Shown here: positions 8,031-13,406 of the stretch, piece after piece | Layout of the letters: the number at the start of each line of letters is the position of its first letter | Position numbering within the stretch: the stretch's first letter is position 1 | NCBI GenBank assembly: GCA_947630515.1 | Contig: CANRHY010000011.1 | Location: forward strand, 1 to 13,406 | Length of the DNA: 13,406 nt | From: an uncultured Bacilli bacterium | Lineage (GTDB): Bacteria > Bacillota_I > Bacilli_A > RF39 > UBA660 | Direction: 5' to 3' | Notes under the pieces: generated by a model | Database searches by the model: none | What the model saw: only the letters and a program-made list of their open reading frames with translations | Told to the model about the DNA's origin: nothing | Translations under genes and position numbers: made by a program

Positions 8031-8458
8031 TGAAAAAGAAAACAAAAGTAATTATAACTATAATTTTTATTACATACTTAATATTTTTACTATACCTAAC
8101 TTTATTTAAAAATTATTTAGGTAGAACTATAGGAAATTATGAAATAAATTTAATCCCGCTAAGAAATATTATAAAAATAATTACTAAATATTTTAGTAAT
8201 GAAGTAAGTACAAGATTCCTACTAAGAAACATATTTGGTAACATAATTGCTTTTATTCCATTTAGTATATTTATAAAATTATTATTTAATCTAAAAAATA
8301 AACATATATACATAATAACTTTAATATTCATAATATGCATAGAAACACTACAGTTAATACTTAAAATAGGATTTTTTGATATAGACGACATAATTCTTAA
8401 TATGCTTGGAGTAATAATAGCGTTGACATTAATAAAAATTCCACGAATATATAATTGA
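8030..8458 (+). CDS. VanZ-like membrane protein
   Basis: The 142-aa product has four hydrophobic segments (about 8-26, 66-86, 93-111 and 117-137). It carries the VanZ-like pattern: N40-L-I-P-L-R45, then RNIFGNIIAFIPF (66-78), E105-x-x-Q108 in the third helix and D117-I-D-D-x-x-x-N124-x-x-G127. VanZ itself gives low-level teicoplanin resistance, but most chromosomal homologues are of unknown function, and nothing here suggests a glycopeptide-resistance cluster. The ATG shares one base with the polC stop (TAATG) and has no clear Shine-Dalgarno sequence, so translation is probably coupled to polC. The TGA stop lies within the -35 hexamer of the next transcription unit. Confidence 0.85.
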   Translation: MKKKTKVIITIIFITYLIFLLYLTLFKNYLGRTIGNYEINLIPLRNIIKIITKYFSNEVSTRFLLRNIFGNIIAFIPFSIFIKLLFNLKNKHIYIITLIFIICIETLQLILKIGFFDIDDIILNMLGVIIALTLIKIPRIYN

Positions 8459-8483
8459 AATAATGAATATATTTTGGTATAAT
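8455..8483 (+). promoter_or_regulatory. Promoter of the forward (antitoxin-like) RNA
   Basis: TTGAAA (8455-8460) and TATAAT (8478-8483) are spaced by 17 bp; predicted start near 8490. A second TATAAT at 8506-8511 lies exactly 7 nt before the ACTGAGTC sequence that also begins the reverse RNA, but it lacks a good -35. Either could set the 5' end. Confidence 0.75.
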
Positions 8484-8522
8484 GTATACAGAAGTGAAAA
8501 CTTCATATAATAAAAAAACTGA

Positions 8523-8557
8523 GTCGCCTAGGTCTATGCAGGCGAACTTGGTCCAGT
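8523..8557. repeat. Left copy of the complementary repeats (partner at 8782-8802)
   Basis: GTCGCCTAGGTCTA (8523-8536) matches GTCCGCCTACTTCTA (8788-8802) in the same orientation with one gap and two mismatches. GGTCCAGT (8550-8557) matches GGACCAGT (8782-8789) at 7 of 8 positions. Because the two RNAs run towards each other, direct repeats in DNA become complementary segments in RNA. Confidence 0.6.
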
Positions 8558-8563
8558 TTGGAT

Positions 8564-8600
8564 AAAGAACGCCACCAAGCAAGAAGAGGCGTTCTTTTTA
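8564..8600. terminator. Bidirectional terminator shared by the two convergent RNAs
   Basis: A perfect 10-bp stem, AAAGAACGCC (8564-8573) with GGCGTTCTTT (8588-8597), encloses a 14-nt loop. The forward side ends in CTTTTTA and is strong. The reverse side has its T residues largely within the stem arm (GGCGTTCTTTATCC) and is weaker. The reverse-strand loop contains CTTG matches to the U-turn motif YUNR, a feature used for fast antisense contact in par-type RNAs. Confidence 0.85.
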
Positions 8601-8639
8601 GATGCATAGTAGATCTGCTATAACCAAAGACCCCCGAGT

Positions 8640-8658
8640 AAAAGCACTTATTGCTTTT
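8640..8658. other. Hairpin at the toxin stop codon
   Basis: AAAAGCA (8640-8646) pairs with TGCTTTT (8652-8658) around a 5-nt loop. On the reverse strand it spans the last codons and the TAA stop of the small ORF. It may protect the mRNA end or act as a weak terminator in either direction. Confidence 0.5.
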
Positions 8659-8728
8659 TGTTGCTGTCGTCATCAAGTATTTTCTTGATTATTACCAAGA
8701 TAATAATCAAGAAAACATAATCTTGCAA
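8648..8728 (-). CDS. Putative type I toxin: 26-aa hydrophobic peptide
   Basis: The ORF starts at TTG 8728 with AAGGAG (plus 8735-8740) 6 nt upstream, and stops at TAA 8650-8648. Residues 4-14 (YVFLIIILVII) are almost wholly hydrophobic; then come KKIL and a tail DDDSNKKQ. A short membrane helix followed by an acidic then basic tail recalls Fst (which has a D-E-E-D-D-S-R-K tail), although at 26 aa it is shorter than Fst (33 aa), and I see topology rather than clear homology. Fst-type peptides damage the membrane when overproduced. The ribosome binding site lies in a hairpin and the coding region contains a 15-bp perfect inverted repeat, as expected for a tightly controlled toxin mRNA. No in-frame ATG exists; ATG 8745 opens a different, 12-codon frame. 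The product and toxicity are inferred. Confidence 0.6.
   Translation of the reverse strand: MQDYVFLIIILVIIKKILDDDSNKKQ
8680..8715. repeat. Perfect 15-bp inverted repeat inside the toxin ORF
   Basis: The arm TTTTCTTGATTATTA (8680-8694) is the exact reverse complement of 8701-8715, with a CCAAGA loop (8695-8700). It covers codons 5-17 of the small ORF, the hydrophobic core. The reverse-strand loop TCTTGG can pair over five bases (CCAAG/CTTGG) with the antisense terminator loop. Confidence 0.85.
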
Positions 8729-8734
8729 TTAACA

Positions 8735-8751
8735 CTCCTTCTCATAAAGGA
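8735..8751 (-). promoter_or_regulatory. Hairpin hiding the toxin ribosome binding site
   Basis: On the reverse strand TCCTT (plus 8747-8751) pairs perfectly with AAGGA (plus 8736-8740) across a TATGAG loop. AAGGA is the core of the Shine-Dalgarno sequence for TTG 8728, so the fold would block initiation. A stem covering the ribosome binding site is also known in the pAD1 fst mRNA. Confidence 0.6.
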
Positions 8752-8781
8752 CCACCCTCTTTCTTTTTTGCAAAGATTAGA

Positions 8782-8802
8782 GGACCAGTCCGCCTACTTC
8801 TA
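8782..8802. repeat. Right copy of the complementary repeats
   Basis: GGACCAGT (8782-8789) and GTCCGCCTACTTCTA (8788-8802) lie in the 5' leader of the reverse RNA and pair with the forward RNA segments 8550-8557 and 8523-8536. Just beyond, GACTCAGT (8806-8813) gives the reverse RNA the same 5' octamer, ACTGAGTC, as occurs at 8518-8525 in the forward RNA. Confidence 0.6.
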
Positions 8803-8819
8803 AGTGACTCAGTAATACC

Positions 8820-8848
8820 AATATATCACTACAAAATATATAAGTCAA
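8820..8848 (-). promoter_or_regulatory. Promoter of the toxin mRNA
   Basis: On the reverse strand TTGACT (plus 8843-8848) and TATATT (plus 8820-8825) are spaced by exactly 17 bp. The predicted start is 8813, the A of ACTGAGTC, giving an 84-nt leader before TTG 8728 and a transcript of about 250 nt ending at the shared terminator. Confidence 0.8.
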
Positions 8849-8851
8849 TAT

Positions 8852-8882
8852 AAATTTTCCCAATATTTTAGGGAAATTTTTT
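8852..8882 (+). terminator. Possible AT-rich terminator
   Basis: AAATTTTCCC (8852-8861) and GGGAAATTTTTT (8871-8882) form a stem with one bulged T, and T residues follow on the forward strand. It would stop read-through into the 8991 operon. The few GC pairs make it weak. Confidence 0.35.
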
Positions 8883-8937
8883 AATATGTACGAAAATTAA
8901 AAATTCGCACGCCAATTTTAAATTTTGGTATACTTAA

Positions 8938-8966
8938 TTGACAAATTAGACTTTTTATGGTACAAT
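8938..8966 (+). promoter_or_regulatory. Promoter of the 8991-10108 operon
   Basis: A consensus TTGACA (8938-8943) is spaced by 17 bp from TACAAT (8961-8966), 24 nt before ATG 8991. It is one of the best promoters in the window. It overlaps the upstream alternative starts of the ORF, which are therefore unlikely to be used. Confidence 0.88.
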
Positions 8967-8990
8967 TATATTAGTTTGAAGGGGGTAAGT

Positions 8991-9533
8991 ATGAAATATA
9001 GTTCAAACGATTTAATGGTAGTGAAGTTAGTAGACTTTGCTAATCAAAAAGAAACATATAAGATATATAGTAAGATAAGTTCTTCATATCTTACTAAAGA
9101 TGCATCAAGTATTGTTAAAAAAGAATTTGAAAGGACAGAGTTAGCAGATTTAATTACAGATGAAAATAACACATTTAGTAGAAGAACATATAAAGGGGTA
9201 TTAGATAATACTGAAACTCTAGAATTAACTACAACGTCTACTAAAAATGAAAATTCTAGTGGTATGTCTTATAGGGCTAGAGTAATTAATCCTAATTATA
9301 TAATATCTGATAGAAAGTTAATCTATAGTATTGATGGACTTGAAAGAAAGACTTATGAATCATATATTTTAGATTCTTTTGAAAGTGAGTATAATAAAGT
9401 AGGAATTTTGGTAATACCTATCAAAGAGTTAATTAATGATAGAGAAGAATTTACTATGGAAGAAATTAAAGCTATAGAGACTGACTTAAATAATGGTATA
9501 GATTTATCATATCGTGGAAAGAGGTTGTTATGA
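8991..9533 (+). CDS. Hypothetical protein with N-terminal DLM-VK motif
   Basis: I do not recognise this 180-aa soluble protein; it has no signal peptide, membrane helix or enzyme motif. Residues 3-33 (Y-S-S-N-D-L-M-V-V-K, then ETYKIYSKISSS) resemble residues about 35-64 of the next gene product (Y-K-K-S-D-L-M-L-V-K, then VSYEVYNHNTSS), so the pair may descend from a duplication. The frame is open from TTG 8925, but AAGGGGG at 8979-8985 lies 5 nt before ATG 8991 and the promoter lies in between, fixing ATG 8991. Its TGA overlaps the next start (ATGA), showing an operon with coupled translation. Located beside a candidate toxin-antitoxin locus but separately transcribed. Confidence 0.75.
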   Translation: MKYSSNDLMVVKLVDFANQKETYKIYSKISSSYLTKDASSIVKKEFERTELADLITDENNTFSRRTYKGVLDNTETLELTTTSTKNENSSGMSYRARVINPNYIISDRKLIYSIDGLERKTYESYILDSFESEYNKVGILVIPIKELINDREEFTMEEIKAIETDLNNGIDLSYRGKRLL

Positions 9534-10108
9534 AAATAGATAATATAAAGAAAACTTTAGTTTCTGTGTTAGGTGTTACAGCTCTTATAGTTATTGCTAA
9601 AGAAATTAAAAATAAAAGTAGAAAAGAATATAAAAAAAGCGATTTAATGTTAGTAAAAAATACTCTTGCTTCAGGTGAAGTTAGTTATGAAGTATATAAT
9701 CATAATACTAGCAGTGCTCAAAGTGAGAGAGGACAAAACGGAAAAATTCTAAAAGATGCGACTTTTATTAAAACTAAAGAAGAATATGATAATATAATTA
9801 ATAGTGATAAGTTATCTTTAACTAAAACTTTATATTATGTAGATGAAGAAAATTATGAAACAAGCGCTAATATAAGTTTTATATCTAATGTTATAGAAAG
9901 ATTTGACGTATTTTTGAGTGTCATAGATGGTGTTATTAAACAAGATGAAAAAAGATATGTATATCCAAGTGATAATGATTTTACTTATGATAAATTAGTG
10001 GGTACTAGAGAAAAAGCAGAGTTAATTAATTTTAATTCATTAAGATTTAGAGAAAAACAAGAAAATGTAAAAGAAGTCATACATAAAATGACTATAAAAG
10101 TTCTATAG
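9530..10108 (+). CDS. Hypothetical membrane-anchored protein, likely partner of the 8991 product
   Basis: The 192-aa product begins with KKTLVSVLGVTALIVIAKEIKNK: one hydrophobic helix at about residues 9-23 flanked by lysines, with no lipobox or clear cleavage site, so a membrane anchor is more likely than a secreted form. The rest is soluble and starts with the same DLM-[VL]-VK plus Y-x-[IV]-Y pattern as the 8991 product, after which similarity fades. The start overlaps the previous stop (ATGA) and has AAAGAGG (9518-9524) 5 nt upstream. The TAG stop is inside the loop of its terminator. One reading is a soluble and a membrane-bound version of a shared domain; no function can be assigned. Confidence 0.75.
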   Translation: MKIDNIKKTLVSVLGVTALIVIAKEIKNKSRKEYKKSDLMLVKNTLASGEVSYEVYNHNTSSAQSERGQNGKILKDATFIKTKEEYDNIINSDKLSLTKTLYYVDEENYETSANISFISNVIERFDVFLSVIDGVIKQDEKRYVYPSDNDFTYDKLVGTREKAELINFNSLRFREKQENVKEVIHKMTIKVL

Positions 10109-10129
10109 AAATAATAGGACTTTTTTTCT
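10097..10129 (+). terminator. Terminator of the 8991-10108 operon
   Basis: AAAGTTCTA (10097-10105) pairs with TAGGACTTT (10115-10123), nine pairs with one G-T, around a 9-nt loop, followed by a run of T to 10127. The TAG stop of the gene (10106-10108) opens the loop. Confidence 0.8.
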
Positions 10130-10171
10130 TTAGTGGGGCATTTTTAACTTTATTAAAAGTCTTCTCTATGA

Positions 10172-10177
10172 TATACT
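10172..10177 (+). promoter_or_regulatory. Possible -10 box of polA
   Basis: TATACT lies 19 nt before the polA ATG and right before the AGGTGG ribosome binding site (10187-10192). The -35 site (10149-10154, TTTATT) is weak. Confidence 0.4.
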
Positions 10178-10196
10178 TAAATTAGTAGGTGGTAAA

Positions 10197-12770
10197 ATGA
10201 AAAGAGCAATATTAATTGATGGAAATAACTTATTATTTAGAAGTTATTATGCAACTGCATATAATGGGAATTTAATGAAAAATTCAAAAGACTTTCCAAC
10301 AAATGCTTTATATGGATTTATTACTATGATAAATAAAATATTAGAAGAAGAAAATCCAGAATATGTAATGGTTGCATTTGATAAGGGAAAAAGTTTTAGA
10401 CATAGGAAATATAGTGAATATAAAGCTGGTAGAATAGAAACTCCAAAAGACTTACTAATACAATTTCCTAAAGCTTATGAAATATTAGATGCTCTTGGAA
10501 TAAAGGCAGTAGCAATTCATGATTATGAAGCTGATGATATAATAGGAACATTTGCAAAAATGGCTGATATAGATAAAATGTATGATGCAACTATTATAAG
10601 TAGTGATAAAGATTTATTACAATTAATAAGTAGTGATGTAAATGTAAAACTTTTAAAACAAAAAGATTATATATTAATGAATGAAATTACATTTAGAACT
10701 ACTTATGGAATAGACCCTATTAAAATGATAGATTTAAAAGCTCTTATGGGGGACTCTTCTGATAATATAATAGGTGTAAAAGGAATAGGGGAGAAAACTG
10801 CACTAAATTTACTTACTACATATGGAAGTTTAGATGGAGTATATGAAAGTATTGATAAAATAAGTGGTAAAGTAAAAGAAAAACTAATTGAAGGGAAGGA
10901 AAGTGCATACTTTTCTTATGAACTAGCTACAATTTATAAAGATGTACCACTTAATTTAACGTTTGATGATATAAGAAAAAAAGAAGTAAATGAAGAAAAG
11001 TTATTTAATATATATGATGAGTTAGAGTTTTATTCTTTAATTAAAAAACAAAATGTAAAAAAAGAAGAAGAAAAAATAGATATAATAAGAGTAACTGATA
11101 AGTTAGATATAAATAAACCATTTGCTTTCTATATAGAAGTTAGTGCTGAAAACTACCATTATGCATCACTCTTAGGTATGAGTATATATGATGGGGTAAA
11201 TAATTACTTTTTAGATGAAGAAGCAATCCTTAAAAATAAAGATATATTTGAATATGCAAAATACACATTTGATTTAAAAAAAGATATAGTAGTACTAAAT
11301 AGATACGGCATAACTTTACCAAATTGTGACTTTGACTCATTAATTGCTTCCTACTTACTTAATGCAAATATAAAAGAAGATATAAGTTATTTAGCTAATA
11401 CAAAAGGATACAATATTGAGTTTTATGAAAATTTAGTTAAAAAAGGCACTATAGTAAATATGGATAATTTCATAAATAACTTATCTAAAAAAAGTATGTA
11501 TATATATAATACTTATGAAGAGTTAATGAGTAAGTTAAAAGAAGAAGAAATGTTAGATTTATTTACTACAATAGAAATGCCTTTAGTAAGTGTACTAGCT
11601 AAAATGGAAATAACAGGTGTAAGAGTAAGTGGGGAAGTATTAGATGAAATGAAATCTGAAATAGGAAAAAGAATAGATGAAATATCAGAAAGCATTTATG
11701 AACTTGCTGGTCTTAAATTTAATATATCAAGTCCAAAACAACTAGGAGAAGTATTATTCGAGCACATTAATCTTCCTCATGGAAAGAAAAAGGGAAGAAA
11801 TGGTTACCCAACAAACCATGACACACTTACAAAGTTAGTAGATGCTCACCCAATAATACCACTAATACTAGAACACAGAAACTTAACAAAACTTATGAAT
11901 ACATATATGGACTCACTTAAAAAGTTCATTGGGCCTGATGGTAAAATTCATACTATATTTAAACAAACAATAACAAGAACAGGTCGTCTTTCTTCGATAG
12001 AACCAAACTTACAAAATATTCCTATAAGAAGTGAAGAAGGTAAAAAAATAAGAAAAGCATTTTTACCAGAAGATGGAAGTATTATACTAACAAGTGACTA
12101 TAGTCAAGTAGAACTTAGAATATTAGCTCACATCTCAAAAGACCCAGCCTTAATAGATGCATTTTTACATCACGCGGACATACATACAAAAGTAGCTAGT
12201 GATATATTTGGAGTACCTATAGAAGAAGTAAGTAAAAACATGAGAAGAACAGCAAAAGCAGTAATATTTGGTATAGTTTATGGAATAAGTGGTTTTGGCT
12301 TAGGAGAAAACTTAAGTCTTACTCCAAAAGAAGCTAAAAAATTCATAGATAAATATTTAAGTATGTATGAAGGCGTTAAAAAATATATGGACTATATTGT
12401 AGAAGATGCAAAAGAAAAAGGTTATGTAAGAACTATAATGAATAGAAAAAGAGAAATAGATGAACTAAAAAACACTAATTATCTTATAAAAAAGTCTGGA
12501 GAAAGGATGGCACTTAATACTCCAATACAAGGAAGCAGCGCAGACATTATTAAAAAAGCAATGATAGAAGTAGATAAAGAAATAACAAGAAGAAATTTAA
12601 AAAGCAAATTAATAATTCAAGTACATGATGAGTTAGTATTTACTGTTCCATTAGATGAAAAAGAAGAAATGACTAAATTAGTCACAGATATAATGGAAAA
12701 CGCATATAAATTATTAGTACCTTTAATAGTAGAAGTAGATTATGGCGCTAACTGGTACGATGTAAAGTAG
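10197..12770 (+). CDS. polA: DNA polymerase I
   Basis: Pol I removes RNA primers and fills gaps in replication and repair. The 857-aa product has the usual three parts. The 5' nuclease (1-290) keeps its acidic sites: D8 in ILIDGNN, FDKGKSFRHRKYSEYKAGR, YEADD, SSDKDLLQL and GDSSDNIIGVKGIGEKTA. The middle domain (290-450) aligns with the 3'-5' exonuclease but is dead: Y312-I-E314 replaces the D-x-E of motif I, and motifs II and III lack their aspartates, as in Bst polymerase. The polymerase domain has motif A (D634 in SDYSQVEL), motif B (R683, K687, F691, Y695) and motif C (H810-D811-E812). F691 corresponds to E. coli F762, which discriminates against dideoxynucleotides. AGGTGG supports ATG 10197. 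A CDF transporter gene follows after 8 nt. Confidence 0.98.
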   Translation: MKRAILIDGNNLLFRSYYATAYNGNLMKNSKDFPTNALYGFITMINKILEEENPEYVMVAFDKGKSFRHRKYSEYKAGRIETPKDLLIQFPKAYEILDALGIKAVAIHDYEADDIIGTFAKMADIDKMYDATIISSDKDLLQLISSDVNVKLLKQKDYILMNEITFRTTYGIDPIKMIDLKALMGDSSDNIIGVKGIGEKTALNLLTTYGSLDGVYESIDKISGKVKEKLIEGKESAYFSYELATIYKDVPLNLTFDDIRKKEVNEEKLFNIYDELEFYSLIKKQNVKKEEEKIDIIRVTDKLDINKPFAFYIEVSAENYHYASLLGMSIYDGVNNYFLDEEAILKNKDIFEYAKYTFDLKKDIVVLNRYGITLPNCDFDSLIASYLLNANIKEDISYLANTKGYNIEFYENLVKKGTIVNMDNFINNLSKKSMYIYNTYEELMSKLKEEEMLDLFTTIEMPLVSVLAKMEITGVRVSGEVLDEMKSEIGKRIDEISESIYELAGLKFNISSPKQLGEVLFEHINLPHGKKKGRNGYPTNHDTLTKLVDAHPIIPLILEHRNLTKLMNTYMDSLKKFIGPDGKIHTIFKQTITRTGRLSSIEPNLQNIPIRSEEGKKIRKAFLPEDGSIILTSDYSQVELRILAHISKDPALIDAFLHHADIHTKVASDIFGVPIEEVSKNMRRTAKAVIFGIVYGISGFGLGENLSLTPKEAKKFIDKYLSMYEGVKKYMDYIVEDAKEKGYVRTIMNRKREIDELKNTNYLIKKSGERMALNTPIQGSSADIIKKAMIEVDKEITRRNLKSKLIIQVHDELVFTVPLDEKEEMTKLVTDIMENAYKLLVPLIVEVDYGANWYDVK

Positions 12771-12778
12771 GTAATAAA

Positions 12779-13406
12779 ATGATAATAAAAATATTATATA
12801 AAAGTTTTCTAGTAAATTTTACCCTTAGTATGATAAAATTACTAGGAGCTTTTTTCACCAAATCAAAAACACTTCTTTCTGATGCAGTACACTCACTAAG
12901 TGATTCTTTAACTGATATAATAAGTTTAGTAGGAAGTAAAATATCAAGTAAGAAACCAGACGTAGAGCATCCTCTAGGTCATGGCAAAGTCGAATATATT
13001 ACTAGTATGATAATGAGTATTATTATAATTTCTTTAGGTATATCTGTACTTACTAATGTATTAAATGGTAGTGTTGTAACAACTAATATATACTCACTTA
13101 TTGTGTTAATAATAAGTATAATAACAAAACTAATATTAAGTACATACTTATTAAAAAAATCAGTTAAATTAAATAGTAGTATACTAAAATCTAACGGAAC
13201 AGAAAGTAGATATGATGCTTACTCTAGTATGTTATCTTTAATATTTTTAATAACTTCCCTTTTTAGTAAATACATAAGTATATTAAAATATGCTGATTTA
13301 TTAGGTGGTATTACTTTAAGTTTACTAACAATTAAAGTAGGTATATCTTTATTAAAAGAAAACTTAAGTAGTGTAATAGGTAAAGAAGAAACAAATGAAG
13401 AAGTAA
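12779..13406 (+). CDS. Cation diffusion facilitator (CDF) metal transporter, 3'-truncated by window
   Basis: The frame runs from ATG 12779 to the window edge (209 codons, no stop). CDF proteins export divalent metals (Zn, Fe, Mn, Co) in exchange for protons. The family block is clear: LLSDAVHSLSDSLTDI (32-47), then HPLGHGKVEY (64-73), with further membrane helices and the site TESRYDAYSS (141-150) in TM5. The TM2 pair reads H38-x-x-x-D42, and the TM5 pair reads E142-x-x-x-D146, where many relatives have His at the first position; this may alter metal preference. The C-terminal cytoplasmic domain would lie beyond the window. It starts 8 nt after the polA stop with only a short TAGG (12768-12771) as possible ribosome site, so it is likely co-transcribed with polA. 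Confidence 0.9.
   Translation, partial: MIIKILYKSFLVNFTLSMIKLLGAFFTKSKTLLSDAVHSLSDSLTDIISLVGSKISSKKPDVEHPLGHGKVEYITSMIMSIIIISLGISVLTNVLNGSVVTTNIYSLIVLIISIITKLILSTYLLKKSVKLNSSILKSNGTESRYDAYSSMLSLIFLITSLFSKYISILKYADLLGGITLSLLTIKVGISLLKENLSSVIGKEETNEEV

Larger units (their letters stand above)
8490..8600 (+). ncRNA. Putative antisense antitoxin RNA of an Fst/par-like type I locus
   Basis: A short unit with a good promoter and a strong terminator but no meaningful ORF predicts an RNA of about 111 nt (or 83 nt from the second -10). Predicted folds: a GAAGT-GAAA-ACTTC tetraloop hairpin (8491-8504); a helix AAACTG (8516-8521) with CAGTTT (8554-8559) enclosing CGCCT (8525-8529) with AGGCG (8540-8544); then the terminator hairpin. 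Two segments are complementary to the 5' part of the convergent reverse RNA: 8523-8536 with 8788-8802, and 8550-8557 with 8782-8789. The terminator loops of the two RNAs are fully complementary. Convergent overlap at a shared terminator plus separate 5' complementarity is the known design of the Enterococcus pAD1 par antitoxin. The role is inferred from architecture; I recognise no specific RNA family. Confidence 0.65.

Noticed and set aside
8137..8391. Reverse-strand open frames opposite the VanZ-like gene and at 8397-8582, and one at 11513-11695 opposite polA.
   Set aside because: They are complements of recognised genes or of the antisense RNA unit and show no independent initiation signals.
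8490..8600. A known riboswitch or housekeeping RNA (6S, SRP, T-box, preQ1).
   Set aside because: I could not match the conserved cores of these families, and the RNA ends at a terminator shared with a convergent transcript with no downstream gene on the same strand to regulate directly.
8518..8813. A MITE or small insertion element with terminal inverted repeats (ACTGAGTC at both ends).
   Set aside because: No target-site duplication is visible in the flanks, the inverted repeats are imperfect beyond the octamer, and each end coincides with the predicted start of a promoter-driven transcript, which the convergent-RNA model explains better.
8912..8928. An imperfect palindrome (CCAA-TTTTAAATT-TTGG) just upstream of the 8938 promoter, possibly an operator.
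   Set aside because: Only the outer four bases and two inner pairs match in AT-rich DNA; this is close to what chance gives, and no regulator gene is nearby.

Overview
The window is very AT-rich and carries a full-length PolC-type DNA polymerase III together with a Bst-like PolA. PolC is typical of Firmicutes and Tenericutes. TGA is a genuine stop here (it ends several genes, two of them in ATGA overlaps) and tryptophan is written TGG, so this is the standard bacterial code and not the Mycoplasma one. The best fit is a reduced, low-GC member of the Bacilli, such as an uncultured gut lineage; this placement is inference.

Layout. Bases 1-3153 read forward: the tail of an unrecognised gene, a GNAT acetyltransferase, an unrecognised helical protein behind a structured leader with a small upstream ORF, a compact M3-like zinc peptidase, and a CmpB-like (PF06541) membrane protein. 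A hairpin at 3157-3178 serves as shared terminator with a reverse-strand hypothetical gene (3165-3608). That gene diverges from polC (3750-8030), which is followed by a coupled VanZ-like membrane gene. After a 530-bp intergenic region come a two-gene hypothetical operon (8991-10108, members share a short N-terminal motif), then polA and, 8 nt later, a cation diffusion facilitator (CDF) transporter cut off by the window end.

The most interesting part is the region 8455-8848, which looks empty at the level of long ORFs. It holds two convergent promoters, each with 17-bp spacing, that drive RNAs towards one bidirectional terminator (8564-8600). The reverse RNA carries a 26-codon ORF (8728-8648) encoding a hydrophobic peptide with an acidic/basic tail. 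Its ribosome binding site can pair with the sequence just upstream. The 5' parts of the two RNAs carry mutually complementary segments. This is the architecture of the Fst/par family of type I toxin-antitoxin loci (toxin mRNA plus convergent antisense RNA), in what appears to be a chromosomal setting between polC and polA. The peptide and RNAs match no specific sequence I can recall.

Functional picture. PolC supplies processive, proofreading replication; its exonuclease motifs are intact but one PHP metal ligand appears replaced. PolA supplies 5' nuclease and gap-filling activity; its 3'-5' exonuclease site is vestigial. Most other genes are membrane proteins or hypothetical proteins whose roles cannot be fixed from this window.
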